Made by a program: the position numbers and the translations under genes. Below are positions 43,863 to 55,033 of a DNA stretch of 64,000 nt, in pieces. Below the pieces are notes generated by a model. That model ran no database searches, was not told the origin of the DNA, and was given only the letters and a program-made list of their open reading frames with translations. Origin of the DNA: Bathynomus jamesi (lineage: Eukaryota; Arthropoda; Malacostraca; Isopoda; Cirolanidae); NCBI GenBank assembly GCA_023014485.1, contig JAJOZX010005779.1, positions 238,008 through 302,007 on the forward strand. Reading direction: 5' to 3'. How positions within the stretch are numbered: position 1 is the first letter of the stretch; each line of letters starts with the position of its first letter.

Positions 43863-45440
43863 AGCCCCTATACTGGATATGGAGACGATCACTAGACACG
43901 GGAGAAATACCGGGCATCCTGAACAGCGCGAACATAGTCCCAATATATAAAAGAGGAGATCGATCCGAGGCCAAAAACTATAGGCCAGTATCGCTTACAT
44001 CCCATCTCACTAAAATATTTGAAAGAATAGTTAGACAGAAAATCTATGACTTTTTGGAAACTCAGAAAAAATTCAATGATAACCAACACGGGTTTCGGTC
44101 AGGCAGATCATGCCTGTCACAACTAATGGAACACTACAACAACATTATTGATTCACTTGAAAGTAATGAAAACTATGATGTACTATACACAGACTTTGCT
44201 AAAGCGTTCGACAAGTGTGACCACGGAATCATAATACATAAACTGAAATATATGGGAATAACAGGAAAAGTAGGGAAATGGATATATAATTTCCTTAGTG
44301 AGCGGCGGCAAGTCGTTACAGTACAAGGAGTATCTTCATCAGAATCAGAGGTCCTCAGCTCAGTACCACAAGGAACAGTATTAGCTCCACTACTCTTCAT
44401 AATCATGCTAACTTACATAGATGAGGACGTTAACAGACAGCACAGTAAAATCCTTTGCGGATGACACAAAGATCAGTAGAAAAATAAGAAACCCAGAAGA
44501 CATAGGATCTCTACAAACCGACATAAACAGAATCTACAAGTGGACGGAAGACAACAATATGAAGTTTAACACCGAGAAATTTCAGCTGTTACAGTACGGA
44601 AAAAGAGAAGACCTAAAATCCATGGAATATTATAACCCAAATGGACAGGAAATTCAGAGAAATTCCAGAGCAAAAGATTTAGGGGTTGTAATGACAGATG
44701 ATGCGAAATTTGAAACACAAGATAAGATAGCAGTAAACAGAGCAAAGAGAATAACGGGTCAGATATTGAGAACCTTTAAAAGAAGGGATAGGAATGTAAT
44801 GATTCCTCTACTGAAAACCCTGATAATACCCAAATTGGAATACTGCTCGGTCCTAACATCCCCATATAAAAAAGAAGACATTAGACAGCTGGAAGGGATC
44901 CAAAGAAGCTTCACAGCCAAGATCAATGGGTGCAAAGAACTAAATTACTGAGAAAAGTTACGCGAACTAAACCTATATTCACTAGAAAGGAGAAGAGAGA
45001 GATACACCATTATTTACACTTGGAAAATAATAGAGAAACTAGTCCCTAATCTTACTTTGAATCCTATAACTCCCCAAACAACGGTGGAAAGTAGAAGCGG
45101 TAGACTGTGTCGTATTCCCAAATTGAAGGCGAGACAGGGAACATCCTTAACCCTGAAAGAAAACAGTTTTGTAGTGAGAGGACCAAAACTGTTTAATCAG
45201 TTGCCCAAAGACCTAAGAAACACGAAGGGAGTTGCAGTGGAAATCTTCAAAAGAAGACTAGACGCCTGGCTTAGAACAATCCCCGATGAGCCGGGCGTAC
45301 TTAGCTATGTGAGGTGGAGAGCGCAAGAATCCAACTCACTACTTCACCAGGCCAACTCGAGAGGAGGGGCGACAAGCTTGACCTTCGCGAAATGAGAAAT
45401 CATCGCGCGACACCTTGTAAGGTTGTAAGGTAAGGTTGTA
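43863..45440 (+). mobile_element. CR1-like LINE, copy B, 5'-truncated
   Basis: Very close match to LINE copy A in opposite orientation, starting at AGCCCCTATACTGGATATGG and ending with the same AAGGTTGTAAGGTAAGG tail. It inserted into hAT sequence just right of the Academ-type element. Confidence 0.9.
43870..45395 (+). pseudogene. LINE copy B ORF2, reverse transcriptase and C-terminal part
   Basis: The RT motifs QHGFRSGRSCLSQL, AKAFDKCDHGIIIHKLKY, SVPQGTVLAPLLF and KSFADDTKISRK are all present. Frame changes occur near 43,965 and 44,430, and a TGA at 44,949 breaks the last frame (44,421-45,395). That frame ends in ARQGTSLTLKENSFVVRGPK and the family C-terminus SLTFAK. The endonuclease is absent because of 5' truncation. 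Confidence 0.9.
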
Positions 45441-45733
45441 GTATCACAAGCAGTGGTCGTTTCAATATTTATTTATTTTTTGATGAAAAATTAGTTTGTT
45501 TTTAGATAATTATGTCATTGGTGAGTATAAAGAATATGTTAAATAATTTCTGCGAAAATGTTACAAAATGCTGTTTGGAAAAGCTAAAATGCGTTGGCTT
45601 CTGGGGCTTCACTCCGGACCCCGCTGCTCACCCCAGATTCCCTAGCTTAATGACTCGCGCCATTGGCGCTCGCAGATTTAAACCCCCTATCTGTATCAGA
45701 ACCGGTTGTTAAGAAATTGGCAGCACACCCCTG
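45441..45733. other. Right end of the hAT element, no gene
   Basis: Non-coding hAT sequence up to the terminal repeat. The phrase ACCGGTTGTTAA near 45,700 matches the left subterminal region near 35,336. Confidence 0.6.
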
Positions 45734-45971
45734 CCTAACGTAACTTATAATATGCATCCTTTCAGGTTTGTGCTGATACAATATTGAAAAAAAACCGTGA
45801 GAGTAGAAGGACCAGGTACTACGGTCGAAATTGACGAAACAAAGTTTTCCAGAAGAAAGTATAAGCGCGAGCGACTTCTTCCTGAGCCAGTTGGTCTCTG
45901 GGAGTATATGCAGAGAAACAGGAAAATGTTTCCTGTATGCTGTTCCTCGTCGTGACCGGGAGACGTTAACT

Positions 45972-46031
45972 TTATGTTTTCCTTTATACATGATGTTAAC
46001 GGTTAACATCATGTGTAAAGGAAAACATAAA
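45972..46031. repeat. Perfect palindrome inside the Merlin-like pseudogene
   Basis: Arms TTTATGTTTTCCTTTATACA ... TGTTAAC and their near-perfect complement (one mismatch) with no real loop, about 30 bp each. Confidence 0.9.
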
Positions 46032-46135
46032 GAGAGGTACTACAATAATCATGATGGACTACAGAACTTAGAACGATATGAATATAAACATTTAACAGTT
46101 AATCATTCAAAAAATGTTGTTGATTCGGAAAGCGG

Positions 46136-46149
46136 CGCGCGCGCGCGCG

Positions 46150-46189
<40 letters not shown>
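46136..46189. repeat. (GC)n(AC)n microsatellite
   Basis: A GCGCGC run leading directly into a long (AC)n run, inserted in the transposase pseudogene. Confidence 0.95.
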
Positions 46190-46193
<4 letters not shown>

Positions 46194-46340
46194 ACTGAAA
46201 GCACATGGCATTTGTTAAAACACAGAAACAAGCGCCATTGTGGCACTCATCGACAAATGATTGAGTCATACTTGCATGAATTTATGTGAAGAAAAGAAAT
46301 AAAAATAATGATTCGTTTAAGATGATGTTAAACGACATTT

Positions 46341-46391
46341 CAAACTATATGTATCTGGCTTGTCGTTAGACAAGCCAGATACATATAGTTT
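46341..46391. repeat. Perfect 23-bp palindrome
   Basis: AAACTATATGTATCTGGCTT ... and its exact complement separated by about 4 bases (GTTA). It lies just downstream of the Merlin-like coding end and might mark that element's border. Confidence 0.88.
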
Positions 46392-46625
46392 ACTTTCTAT
46401 TTTAGTTAGGCTACGGTTTATATATCCTAGTTCTGGTTAATTTCCGCATTTAAGAAAGGATAAAATTGAATTCTGCACATAAAATTACCCCAAAAAATAT
46501 ATTTTTATTGAAAATCAGCAATGAATGAAACGAGAAGACCCAACATTTGGAACATTTATGATATGGTTCCAGAAATAAGTGTATTTTTCATCTGGTCACG
46601 CGTTTCACTGTATTTTCGGACAGTG

Positions 46626-46664
<39 letters not shown>

Positions 46665-47420
46665 CTTCTTGACTAATGTAATAGCGAAGTTAAAAGATAT
46701 TGGGTTTGGAGATTATGTTGCAACCCGGCGCAATCGGATCGCACGTAAAGCTGTAGGTCTCCACCGTAATACTCGTATATATAATTATCTTCAATGCAAA
46801 AAATATCTTTGCGATTGTTTTTTAAAAAATAATTTGTATTAGGACTTAATTATTATACGGGAAAAAAAATGTCTACATATAGTGTATTTTGTTATAGAAG
46901 GAGAATACATTTAGCCTAAATGGTCAACTGAATAACGCTATTTTTTTCCTCTAGATTTCGTGCTTTTATCTAAAACGGTTCATTAAATGTCGTGGAAAAG
47001 AAGTGGAAGCATAAAAATTTGAAGTTTGAAGGACAAAAGTGATTCGAAAACGAAGAAATTAATTTCTTACTCTGTTATATACAATTCACTTTCAATTGAG
47101 AAATTCAAAAGATCAGAGAAAACATGAAGGAAAAGTTAATGAAATCAACATATAAAGTGAAATTCGATGATATTTCGATGAAATAGATTTACAGCTCATC
47201 ACTTCAACTGCCATTCTGAAACAGAGTCCATATTAGAACAATTTAGCAGACAGGTGGAGGTGGACAATACATTTTCAGAACTCCAACAAAGAGAGCAACA
47301 CAAAATTGCAGACGAAGGTTAAGCACAAAATAACAGAGAATGTTCTTTTAATAGATTCGCAGTAATAACTGAATCTACACACAGTATTAAAACCAAAAGT
47401 TAGCAGCTGACGAGGAAGCT
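46392..47420. other. No gene seen; (TA)n(GA)n at 46,625-46,664
   Basis: AT-rich sequence without recognisable coding features, apart from the compound microsatellite. Confidence 0.5.
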
Positions 47421-47427
47421 TCTAGCA

Positions 47428-48395
47428 GTGGCTGTATCCTCCAGCGCGGGACATGTCAGCGCGTCAACGCCAACGAAAAAACGTGGAACGTCAACGCGAA
47501 GAAGAGGCGGCGTCAAACCGAAGACATCAACGCGCTGGTCGCCAAACCTCCTCAATTCTCCGTGCAGCGGGCAGTCTACGTTTGGCCAGACTGGCAGTCG
47601 ACGGCCTGTTGCGTGGCACGGTCAGAGTGCCGGTCGGCTCTCGGGGCCGGACCTATACCCGCGTGCTATTTTTTTTCATTTACGGGGAGCAATTGCGTGC
47701 CGGACGTGCTCCCCGGACTACTCTTACTCTCTGGCGACATTAAGACTAATCTAGGCCCCACTACAACTTACACATGTCACCATACACAAAGACAGACACA
47801 CTAGGACCATGAGACGCATACAGAAGCATAATATTAACATATTACAGTACAACGTAGATGGCCTCACAAACAAAATCATGCAGCTTAGGGAACTAAAACG
47901 CGCATACAAAACACCCACCATCCCTGACTTCACGGCGATCCGTCAAGATCATACTGGGGGTCACGGGGGTGGACTCATCACTTACATACGTAAAAGCATT
48001 AGCTACACTGACGCCACCTAAAACATTACAAACACAATCCAAGCAGATAACACAATAGAAATACAGGCAGTTACAAAACAATATATTACAAAACAATATA
48101 TTACAAACAATATATTCGCTCAGTTATGGACTATGCTAGCCCATGCTGGGCACCCATTATCTCAAACACACACATAAACACCTTACAAACAATACAAAAC
48201 AACGCACTTCGTATCATTACAGGATGCACTCAAACAACACCAATAGAACACCTGCACACAGAAACAAAAATACTAAAAGTTAAGGAACATTTAGACATGA
48301 GGGGAACACAATTCATGGCAGCAGCGACAACTAACCCACAACACCCTTGCCACTACATGTACAATCATGCACCAACACCTCACACCATTAAGGTA
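47428..48395 (+). mobile_element. LINE B, left portion, with a degenerate 2A-like motif and most RT deleted
   Basis: A basic N-terminal stretch rich in Arg and Gln (47,453-47,600) leads to LLLLSGDIKTNLGP near 47,730-47,760, which resembles a 2A ribosome-skipping motif (consensus end D-x-E-x-N-P-G-P). The start of an endonuclease follows (INILQYNVDGLTNKIMQL). After a large deletion the RT thumb appears at 48,126 (MDYASPCWAPIISNTHINTL, LRIITGCTQTTPIEHLHTE). The C-terminal end of the same element reappears at 52,470. Confidence 0.75.
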
Positions 48396-48424
48396 ACACC
48401 AGATATACATAATTGCGCCAACGT

Positions 48425-51055
48425 GAATTACGATACAATGCAGGGAGACGCGGAAGGTAATCGTTTAGTTAATTTTCTCGAGGATAGCTTTCTTATTCAA
48501 AAGGTTGGGGAACCTACGAGGTTGGACAGTATTTTAGATTTAGTAATAACTACGGATGATAGGCTAATTACTGATCGTCAAGTAATAGAACCGTTAAGCA
48601 ATAGCGATCACAATATGGTAGAGTTTCTCCTCTCAGTAAGTCACTCGAAACCAACTAACTCGACAAAAATTCCTAACTTCCAGCACGCAGACTTTTGTAA
48701 ATTTCGAAATAAATTGTCACACGTCAATTGGGAAAACGTGATGGGGAACTCCAACGCAAAACTAATGTGGGAATCGTTCGAAACAGTATTTAGGACTATA
48801 AATGAGGAATGTGTACCGTACAAAATTAAGCGTGCGAAAGTAAACAACAAGCCCTTGTGGTTTACTTCTAGAGTAGGAGACATTATAAAGAGTAGAGATA
48901 GGGCTTAAAGGCAACATAAGTGCGATAAAGACAATTTGTTGTTACGAAACAACTGCATATCTCTGAGGCGGGAAGCGAAAAGTGTAATAAAAAAGTCCAA
49001 GCGCGTTGAAATCTCCATAGCTCGTGACGGTAAAGAAAACCCCAAGCGATTTTTTCAATACGTCAACAATAGAAATCCAGTAAAAAGTGTCTTGGGGCCG
49101 TTGAAAAATGTAAACGGAGATCTAGTTTCTGAAAACAAGGAAATGGCTACCTTGCTAAACGAATTTTTTACGTCAATTTTTACTATAGAAGATGTAACGA
49201 ATATCCCTACGGTCATAGACATAATACCTTTTGATAATGGTAATATTTTGGATAATATTGTGGTTAGTGAAGGGGACGTAATGCGCTATATTGATAAAAT
49301 GAAAACGCGTAAATCACAGGGGCCGGATTCCATATATCCCATACAACTTAAAGAATTAAAAGATAGCATTGTTGTGCCGCTAACAAAGATTTTTAATGTG
49401 TCTATTTCTGAGGGGTGCGTACCAGATAATTTCAAGTTAGCAAACGTAACACCTATCTTTAAGAAAGGCGATAAAGGTACGGCGGGAAATTAGAGGCCAA
49501 TCAGTTTAACGTCTGTTGTAGGTAAGCTACTGGAATCAATAATTAGGGATCGTATAGTCGAACACTTAGAATTGCATAAACTAGTTAGAAATACGCAGCA
49601 CGGTTTTAGGCGAAACAAATCTTGCTTAACTAATCTTTTAGAATTTTTTCAAAGCGTGGTTGACGTTTACGATAGACATCGGGCGGTTGATGTGGTGTAT
49701 TTAGATTTTCAAAAAGCGTTTGACACCGTGCCGCACAAAAGACTCATTGAAAAAACTAAGGCTCATGGAATCAGGGGTGTAGTAATAAATTGGCTAGAAG
49801 AGTGGGTGCGAGGTAGGAAACAGAGGGTGGTCGTTGATGGAGCGGAGTCGTGTTGGGCTAATGTAGCGAGTGGCGTTCCTCAGGGTTCTGTATTGGGCCC
49901 CTTGCTTTTTCTTATATATATTAACGATTTAGATGTCGGCCTAGTCAGTACAGTTTCAAAGTTTGCGGATGACACGAAGCTGGGTGGTAGGGCGATTAAT
50001 GACGAAGATAGAGGTAAAATCCAGGAAGATCTAAATCAAATTGTTGATTGGTCAGTCAAATGGCAAATGAGATTTAACGATGATAAGTGCAAAATTTTGC
50101 ATATAGGCTCGCGTAACGGTAATTTTGCGTATAGTATGTCAGGGAAAGAGTTAACAAGCGTAGAGCAGGAAAAAGATTTAGGAGTTATAGTCACTGGTGA
50201 TTTAAAAGTAGCGAAACAAAGTACAGCAGCGGTCAATAAGGCGAACAAAGTGTTAGGTTTTATAGCTCGGAATTTTGAGTACAAATCGCGCGATATTATA
50301 GTTCCTCTTTATAAATCATTAGTTAGACCCCATTTGGAGTACGCGATCCAATTTTGGAATCCGCATATGCGCAAAGATATAGACAAAATCGAAATAGTTC
50401 AAAGACGAGCAACTAAGATGATTCCGTCGCTTAGGTCAAAGTCGTACGAGGATAGGCTTAAGGAGTTAAAATTGACTACACTCGAGACTCGGAGGCTAAG
50501 GGGTGATCTAATCCAGGTTTTCAAAATTGTGAATGGGTTCGATAACGTAGATAGAGATAGCTTTTTCGAAATATCTCAATATAATAGGACTAGAAATAAC
50601 GGGTGTAAGTTGACAAGTAGAAGGTTCGAGACAACAGTTGCCAAAAACTTTTTTACGCACAGAATAGTAAATAGGTGGAATAGTTTGCCGGTAGAAGTAA
50701 TTAGTAGCACGTCTATAAACATGTTTAAAAATCGATTAGACGCATATGTTGATAGATTGGGTATAGTTTAAGGTAGTAAAATTAAGGCTTTGTGGTGATA
50801 GATCCCACAGCTCAACACAAGTGTTGTGGGATATAGGGAGGCAGCATCTTGGGCTAGGGGATACTCTCTGTCCTTACACACCCCATTTAAAGAGATTCCT
50901 CTGCCGAGCGGTGCCCCCCATAGTACTGTGAGGTATAGAAAAACTCATAATCTTCACTTGCCCCACAAACACCTTTAAATAGGAGACCCAAAATGGGTGC
51001 ACACACATTTCTACATTACTGTACAGTCTTTACAGCCACACCTACACTTTTCCTC
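48425..51055 (+). mobile_element. CR1/L2-like LINE C, 5'-truncated, inserted in LINE B
   Basis: It begins within the endonuclease end and carries a complete RT and 3' region. It interrupts LINE B, whose C-terminal coding part lies beyond it. Its protein differs clearly from LINE copy A, so it is a separate family. Confidence 0.85.
48450..50771 (+). pseudogene. LINE C ORF2, reverse transcriptase, two nonsense codons
   Basis: One frame runs throughout, broken only by TAA at 48,906-48,908 and TAG at 49,491-49,493. It shows the endonuclease end (NSDHNMVEFLL), RT motifs KSQGPDSIYPIQLKE, NTQHGFRRNKSCLTNLLEFF, YLDFQKAFDTVPHKRLIEK, SGVPQGSVLGPLLFLIYIND and catalytic SKFADDTKLGG. The thumb region reads RPHLEYAIQFWNPHMRKDID. 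The C-terminus ends LDAYVDRLGIV at 50,771. Two point changes in about 770 codons suggest a relatively young insertion. Confidence 0.9.
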
Positions 51056-51062
51056 CTAAGTA
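50772..51062. other. 3' untranslated region of LINE C and flank, no gene
   Basis: Non-coding. Contains CCCACAGCTCAACACAAGTG followed by a near-complement TGTTGTGGGA, a possible 3' hairpin of the LINE RNA. Confidence 0.5.
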
Positions 51063-51845
51063 CAGTGTGTCCGTAAAGTCATGGTGGGATTTTAAATAGC
51101 TATATTATTGCAACGAAACATGATAATGAGATGAAAAAAAGGCAAATTGAAGAACAACTCTAAAAGAATAACTTTATTTAACGTAGTTCGATATGGGCTC
51201 CTCTTGTAGCCCTGCAGACATCTAGGCGGTGATTCAATTCCAGCCACACACGCCCAAGAACATCAGGAGTGACGGATGCGATAGCTTCCGTGATTCGCTC
51301 GTGCAAGTGATGAATATCTCTAATGGGTACACTGTACACGCTTTGCTTGACGTAACCCCACAAATAAAAGTCCAAAGGTGTTAGGTCCGGAGAGCGTGGA
51401 GGCCATGGCTTCCATCCTCTTCCTATCCATCTCTGTGCAAATTTTTCATTAAGGAATTCTCGAACAACGTTGGCATAGTGCGGAGGAGCACCATCTTGCT
51501 GAAAGATGACATTATTGTCAATAAATTGGGGTATTGCAAAATGTTCCAACATAGCGAGGTAGTTGTGTGACGTCACAGTGGGTTCCGCGAAGAAAAATGG
51601 GCCATCACTCGATCTCGTGCTAGAGCACACCACACATTAACTTTCGGGCTATTACGCTCATGTTCAACATAGGCATGTGGACAGCCTAGACTAACTACGA
51701 GATAAAGGTTAAGCTTAGCCTAGATTAACTACAAGATACAACTTTGAGAGTTGTTCTTAAATTTGGCATTGTTTCATCTCATTATCATGTTTCGTTGCAA
51801 TAATATAGCTACTTAAAATCCCACCATGACTTTACGGACACACTG
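51063..51845 (-). mobile_element. Tc1/mariner-like element, internally deleted
   Basis: Terminal inverted repeats start CAGTGTGTCCGTAAAGTCAT and run about 70 bp with very few differences. The element is flanked by TA on both sides (51,061-51,062 and 51,846-51,847), the mariner target. The transposase inside lacks its N-terminal half. Confidence 0.92.
51178..51633 (-). pseudogene. Mariner-like transposase, C-terminal half
   Basis: An open 151-codon frame. It contains the second catalytic Asp in VIFQQDGAPPHYANVV and the third in PWPPRSPDLTPLDFYLWGYV. I count 35 residues between these two aspartates. The first Asp and the DNA-binding helix-turn-helix region are missing because of the internal deletion, so it cannot transpose alone. 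WPPRSPDLTPLDF is the usual mariner-type signature in arthropods. Confidence 0.88.
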
Positions 51846-51847
51846 TA

Positions 51848-52410
51848 TATATATTGTAATGTAAATGGTTGTAAATTTTGACATGGTCCGCAATCGATAT
51901 GGACCGTGACTTATTTTTCGTTGGCAAGGTACTAGTATTGATGGATACCGTAATGAAATTGACTGGATTCTTTGGATCTGATATATTTGCATGTCGGTTA
52001 TAAATAGATATAGAGTGTAACATATTTGTGGATAGTAGCCTATTATAACTTGATCCTCTGGATCCAGACACTATCTTTAGTTTTAAATCGATAATTAATT
52101 AGTTTTAAGTCGATAATTAATTAGTTTTAAATTGATAATTATTTAGTTTTGCAAAAATTGGTCGTTGCCAATGTACAGACAGTTGTTACATAAATTTCTT
52201 ATGTTCTTGTGGTTCGGAACCCGCGTAAAATTGTAGGTCCCCTCCGCCACCACGGAGGACACACACAATACACAATTACAAACACAGTTAGGTAGACCAG
52301 CCGTGAGTGGATCCTAGGGTCTTTGTTGGTCTGGAACATTATAACATAACATTATAACATTATAACCAAATACTCCATTCCATACCACGCCTCACAGACA
52401 TCACGTAGTA

Positions 52411-52451
<41 letters not shown>

Positions 52452-52470
52452 ACCCACAAAGCACTGACAC
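51848..52470. other. No gene seen; (AC)n near 52,415-52,448
   Basis: Probably a mix of LINE B remnants and older DNA. A TTAGTTTTAAATCGATAATT-like unit is repeated two to three times near 52,080-52,140. Confidence 0.5.
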
Positions 52471-52815
52471 GACTCGGTCCGAATGCTGGTCCTAGGTGCG
52501 AAGCCGCCACCCATTGACAGGTCAGAGACCAGCCTGAGCAGATCGGATCGAGTTAACTTAGCACGATTCCGTTGTGGACATCACCCCAACTTACAGACAT
52601 ATGAACACAGACTAGACAACTCCACAGACACCTGCCACCTGTGCCAGGACACACCACAAACAATTGAGCACATTATGACAGATTGTACCGCTCTAGCACA
52701 ACATAGCCCACAACATCACTAGTGCGTTGAACCTCTGGTCCACTCCGGAGAGGGCGATCGGTTACCTGCGTGCCGCTGGCTTGCTCGATCATGGTGGGCT
52801 GATCGGCTAACCAAC
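52471..52815 (+). mobile_element. LINE B, C-terminal coding end and 3' tail
   Basis: The frame 52,483-52,722 gives SRSDRVNLARFRCGHHPNLQ and a C-terminal zinc-type motif CHLCQDTPQTIEHIMTDC, as in RT elements of this group. The stop is followed by a 3' region (GCGTTGAACCTCTGGTCCAC, ... GGTGGGCTGATCGGCTAA) ending in (CAA)n. A second copy of this tail is at 62,244-62,400. Confidence 0.8.
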
Positions 52816-53500
52816 AACAACTGAATAGATTACCAGTTGACGATAATCCGAATTTGTTCAAGTCCGAATTGCGTCTATCATTGGTGTTACCTTGTAATTC
52901 AATTTAAATCCTAGTTCGTTCATGAAATAATATAATAATATTTTATTTTATTTTTTATCGACTAAAATTAATCATATTTGGTTTAATTTTTGCTGCATTA
53001 TCAATTCCAAGGTTAACAATTAGAAAAATTAAATTTTGAAATTTAATTTATTAATTATTGATATTTAAATTACAAACTTTCCATAAATAAACTTAAAAAT
53101 TTCATTCATAATTAATAACAAAGCTCTTGTAATTGATATTAAAATAGGTATTCGAATTCGTTGATTTAAAAAATACCACTAAAAAAATTCTAGCACGTCT
53201 AGATTTTAATTATGACGTCATCATATGTATTATATGCCATAACATTGTTACGGTTGATAACTACAGAGAACATCGCATGTGTTTTTATCAAAATAAATTA
53301 TTTAATAAATAAAACAAAGTTTTTAAGCGGTGTTATAAATTTTGGGGAATAATTTTCAGGGAATTAAATATACAGTATTTGTGTAATATCCGGTGTTGTA
53401 ACATATGTACAATTGTACATAGAGTGTAATAGTGCGTGTCTATTCGTATGCCCATACGTAATTGTGGTGTTTAGTAGTCATTCCTTTAATTATTTTTTTT
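52816..53500. other. Very AT-rich DNA, no gene seen
   Basis: Long A/T runs with no coding features. Confidence 0.55.
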
Positions 53501-53504
53501 TCAA

Positions 53505-55033
53505 GTTTGATAGGGATGGGAACAGGACACGTGGCTGTGTGAATGATGTGAACAGTTTTTGTTATGTGTGTGGCAAATTCACCTCAAAAGCACAATAAAA
53601 GACTATTTTTGCTAAGTAAAAACTGCTTACTATTTTTACTTTGGATGTAAACTTGGAGGTCACGATAAAAGTTGAGCCCCGCATATATGTTGTGTGTCAT
53701 GTGCGACAAACCTAAGCCAATGGCTAAACGGAAAGCGACACGCCATGTTATTTACGGTTCCTATGGTGTGGAGGGAAAAAAAAGACCACACGACTGATTG
53801 CTATTCCTGCCTTACCAAAACAACGCGGTTCTTAAGTAAAAGTAAACACCTTATTCAATATCCTGACGTTGCGTCTGCCATCAAACCTGTTCCACATGGT
53901 GAGGGACTACCGGTTCCAACTCCGCCAGCAAACTGGGAGGAACAAGATGATGAGAACATGCTGGCGAAGATCCAGATTCAGCAGCAGAAGATAGTACAAT
54001 ACTTACCATCTCAAGGCAGGAGACAATAAGGCGCCATACCTCATTAATCAAAGGGAGCTCAATGACTTGGTGGGCGATTTAAACCTGTCAAAACAAAAGG
54101 CTAGGCTTCTTGGGTCAAGGATACAGCACTGAAACCTTTTAGCTGAACGAACGAGAGTTTCTCTATTCAGAATCCGCAACCATTTACTTTGCATGCTCTT
54201 CGAGATGCAAGATTCCATATGTATTTGTACAAATATAAATACAAATAGCAGGATTTAGGTTTTGAGCATGATCCTAGTGAATGGCATCCGTTCATTGATT
54301 CCTCAAAAGTCAGCTTGAAAGAAGGTTTGCTGCATAACGGAAACAAAAACCTTCTATCCACTTAGCTCACGCTGTCGGCATGAAAGAAACTTACGATAGT
54401 ATGGCATTGCTTCTCAGTGCTATTAAGTACAATGAACATCGCTGTAACATTTGTGGTGGTTTGAAAGTCATCGGACTTCTGCTGGGTTTGCAGGGAGGTT
54501 ATACAAAATATTGTTGTTTTCTTTGCCTTTGAGACAGTTGAAATACTGCGCGGCACTACTCAGTGAAACAATGGTATACAAGAGAAGAATTTGTTCCTGG
54601 AGAGAAAAATATGAAGTAGTCTCCATTAGTGGATTTCAGAAAGGTTTTTCTCTTACCGTTACGCATCAGACTTGGCCTAATGAAGAATGTCGACAAAGCT
54701 TTGGACAGAAAAAGAGACAGTTTCACTTACATAAAGGAGGAATTTCCAAAAATCAGTGATGCTAAAGTGAAAGAGGGAATCTATGTTGGACCACAGATCA
54801 GAGAGGTCATGGCTGACTCCATATTCAACTTTTTCCCTGAAAACTTGGGCGCTGACAGTGATGAACATGGCGAGCGATTCCATCAGGACATTTCTACGAT
54901 GGAACAGCGTTACCAAGGTAAATGGGACCCAGGAATGATTCTTTACTATAATGGAACTGATTCTGTCTATCTATCTGCGGAAAAAGTCGCAGTAAATAAT
55001 TTCATATCGAAGATTCTGAAAAGAAATTATTAA
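53505..55033 (+). pseudogene. Intronless, decayed copy of the 23-25 kb gene family
   Basis: It carries the same family features in order: CYVCGKFT, MSCATNLSQWLNGKRHAMLF, VPMVWREKKDHTTDCYSCLT, IKPVPHGEGLPVPTPP, WHPFIDSSKVSLKEGL, GLLLGLQGGYTKY, PLRIRLGLMKNVDKALDRKR, FFPENLGADSDEHGERFHQD. Several frame changes and stops (for example near 53,596, 54,030, 54,530 and 54,640) kill it. The coding segments on both sides of the two introns of the 23-25 kb copy are joined here without introns, as expected of a retrocopy, although no poly(A) tail is obvious. Protein similarity between the two copies is only moderate, so they are not parent and direct offspring. Confidence 0.75.

Larger units (their letters stand above)
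35297..45733 (+). mobile_element. hAT transposon, internally deleted and filled with later insertions
   Basis: Perfect 13-bp terminal inverted repeats CAGGGGTGTGCTG start at 35,297 and end (as complement) at 45,733. Flanking 8-mers CCTAACCT (35,289-35,296) and CCTAACGT (45,734-45,741) differ at one base, as expected for an old target duplication. The only transposase remnant is near 40,353-40,683. Everything else between the ends is nested repeats. Confidence 0.85.
34919..46289 (+). pseudogene. Merlin/ISXO2-like transposase, split in two by a 10.4-kb hAT insertion
   Basis: The first part (34,919 to about 35,260) begins MDEEFNLIKLHNRLQPEEDA and continues to DYNNYLRE with several stops. The second part (45,766-46,289) starts after a CTTTCAG acceptor-like site with VCADTILK. 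It then shows the catalytic-region start GPGTTVEIDETKFSRRKYKR and, further on, HRQMIESYLHEFM. Together they match the ISXO2-like (Merlin superfamily) transposases common in arthropods. A short inverted duplication (45,972-46,031) and a (GC)n(AC)n expansion further damage the second part. If the site before 45,766 is a true acceptor, the hAT lies in an intron, but no GT donor is clear at the first part's end. Confidence 0.7.

Noticed and set aside
35266..45765. A single host intron explaining the gap in the Merlin-like gene
   Set aside because: An acceptor-like CTTTCAG exists at the right side but no GT donor is evident at the left; the hAT ends and duplications explain most of the gap.
46136..46200. 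Threonine/histidine-rich protein segment
   Set aside because: It is translation of an (AC)n microsatellite.
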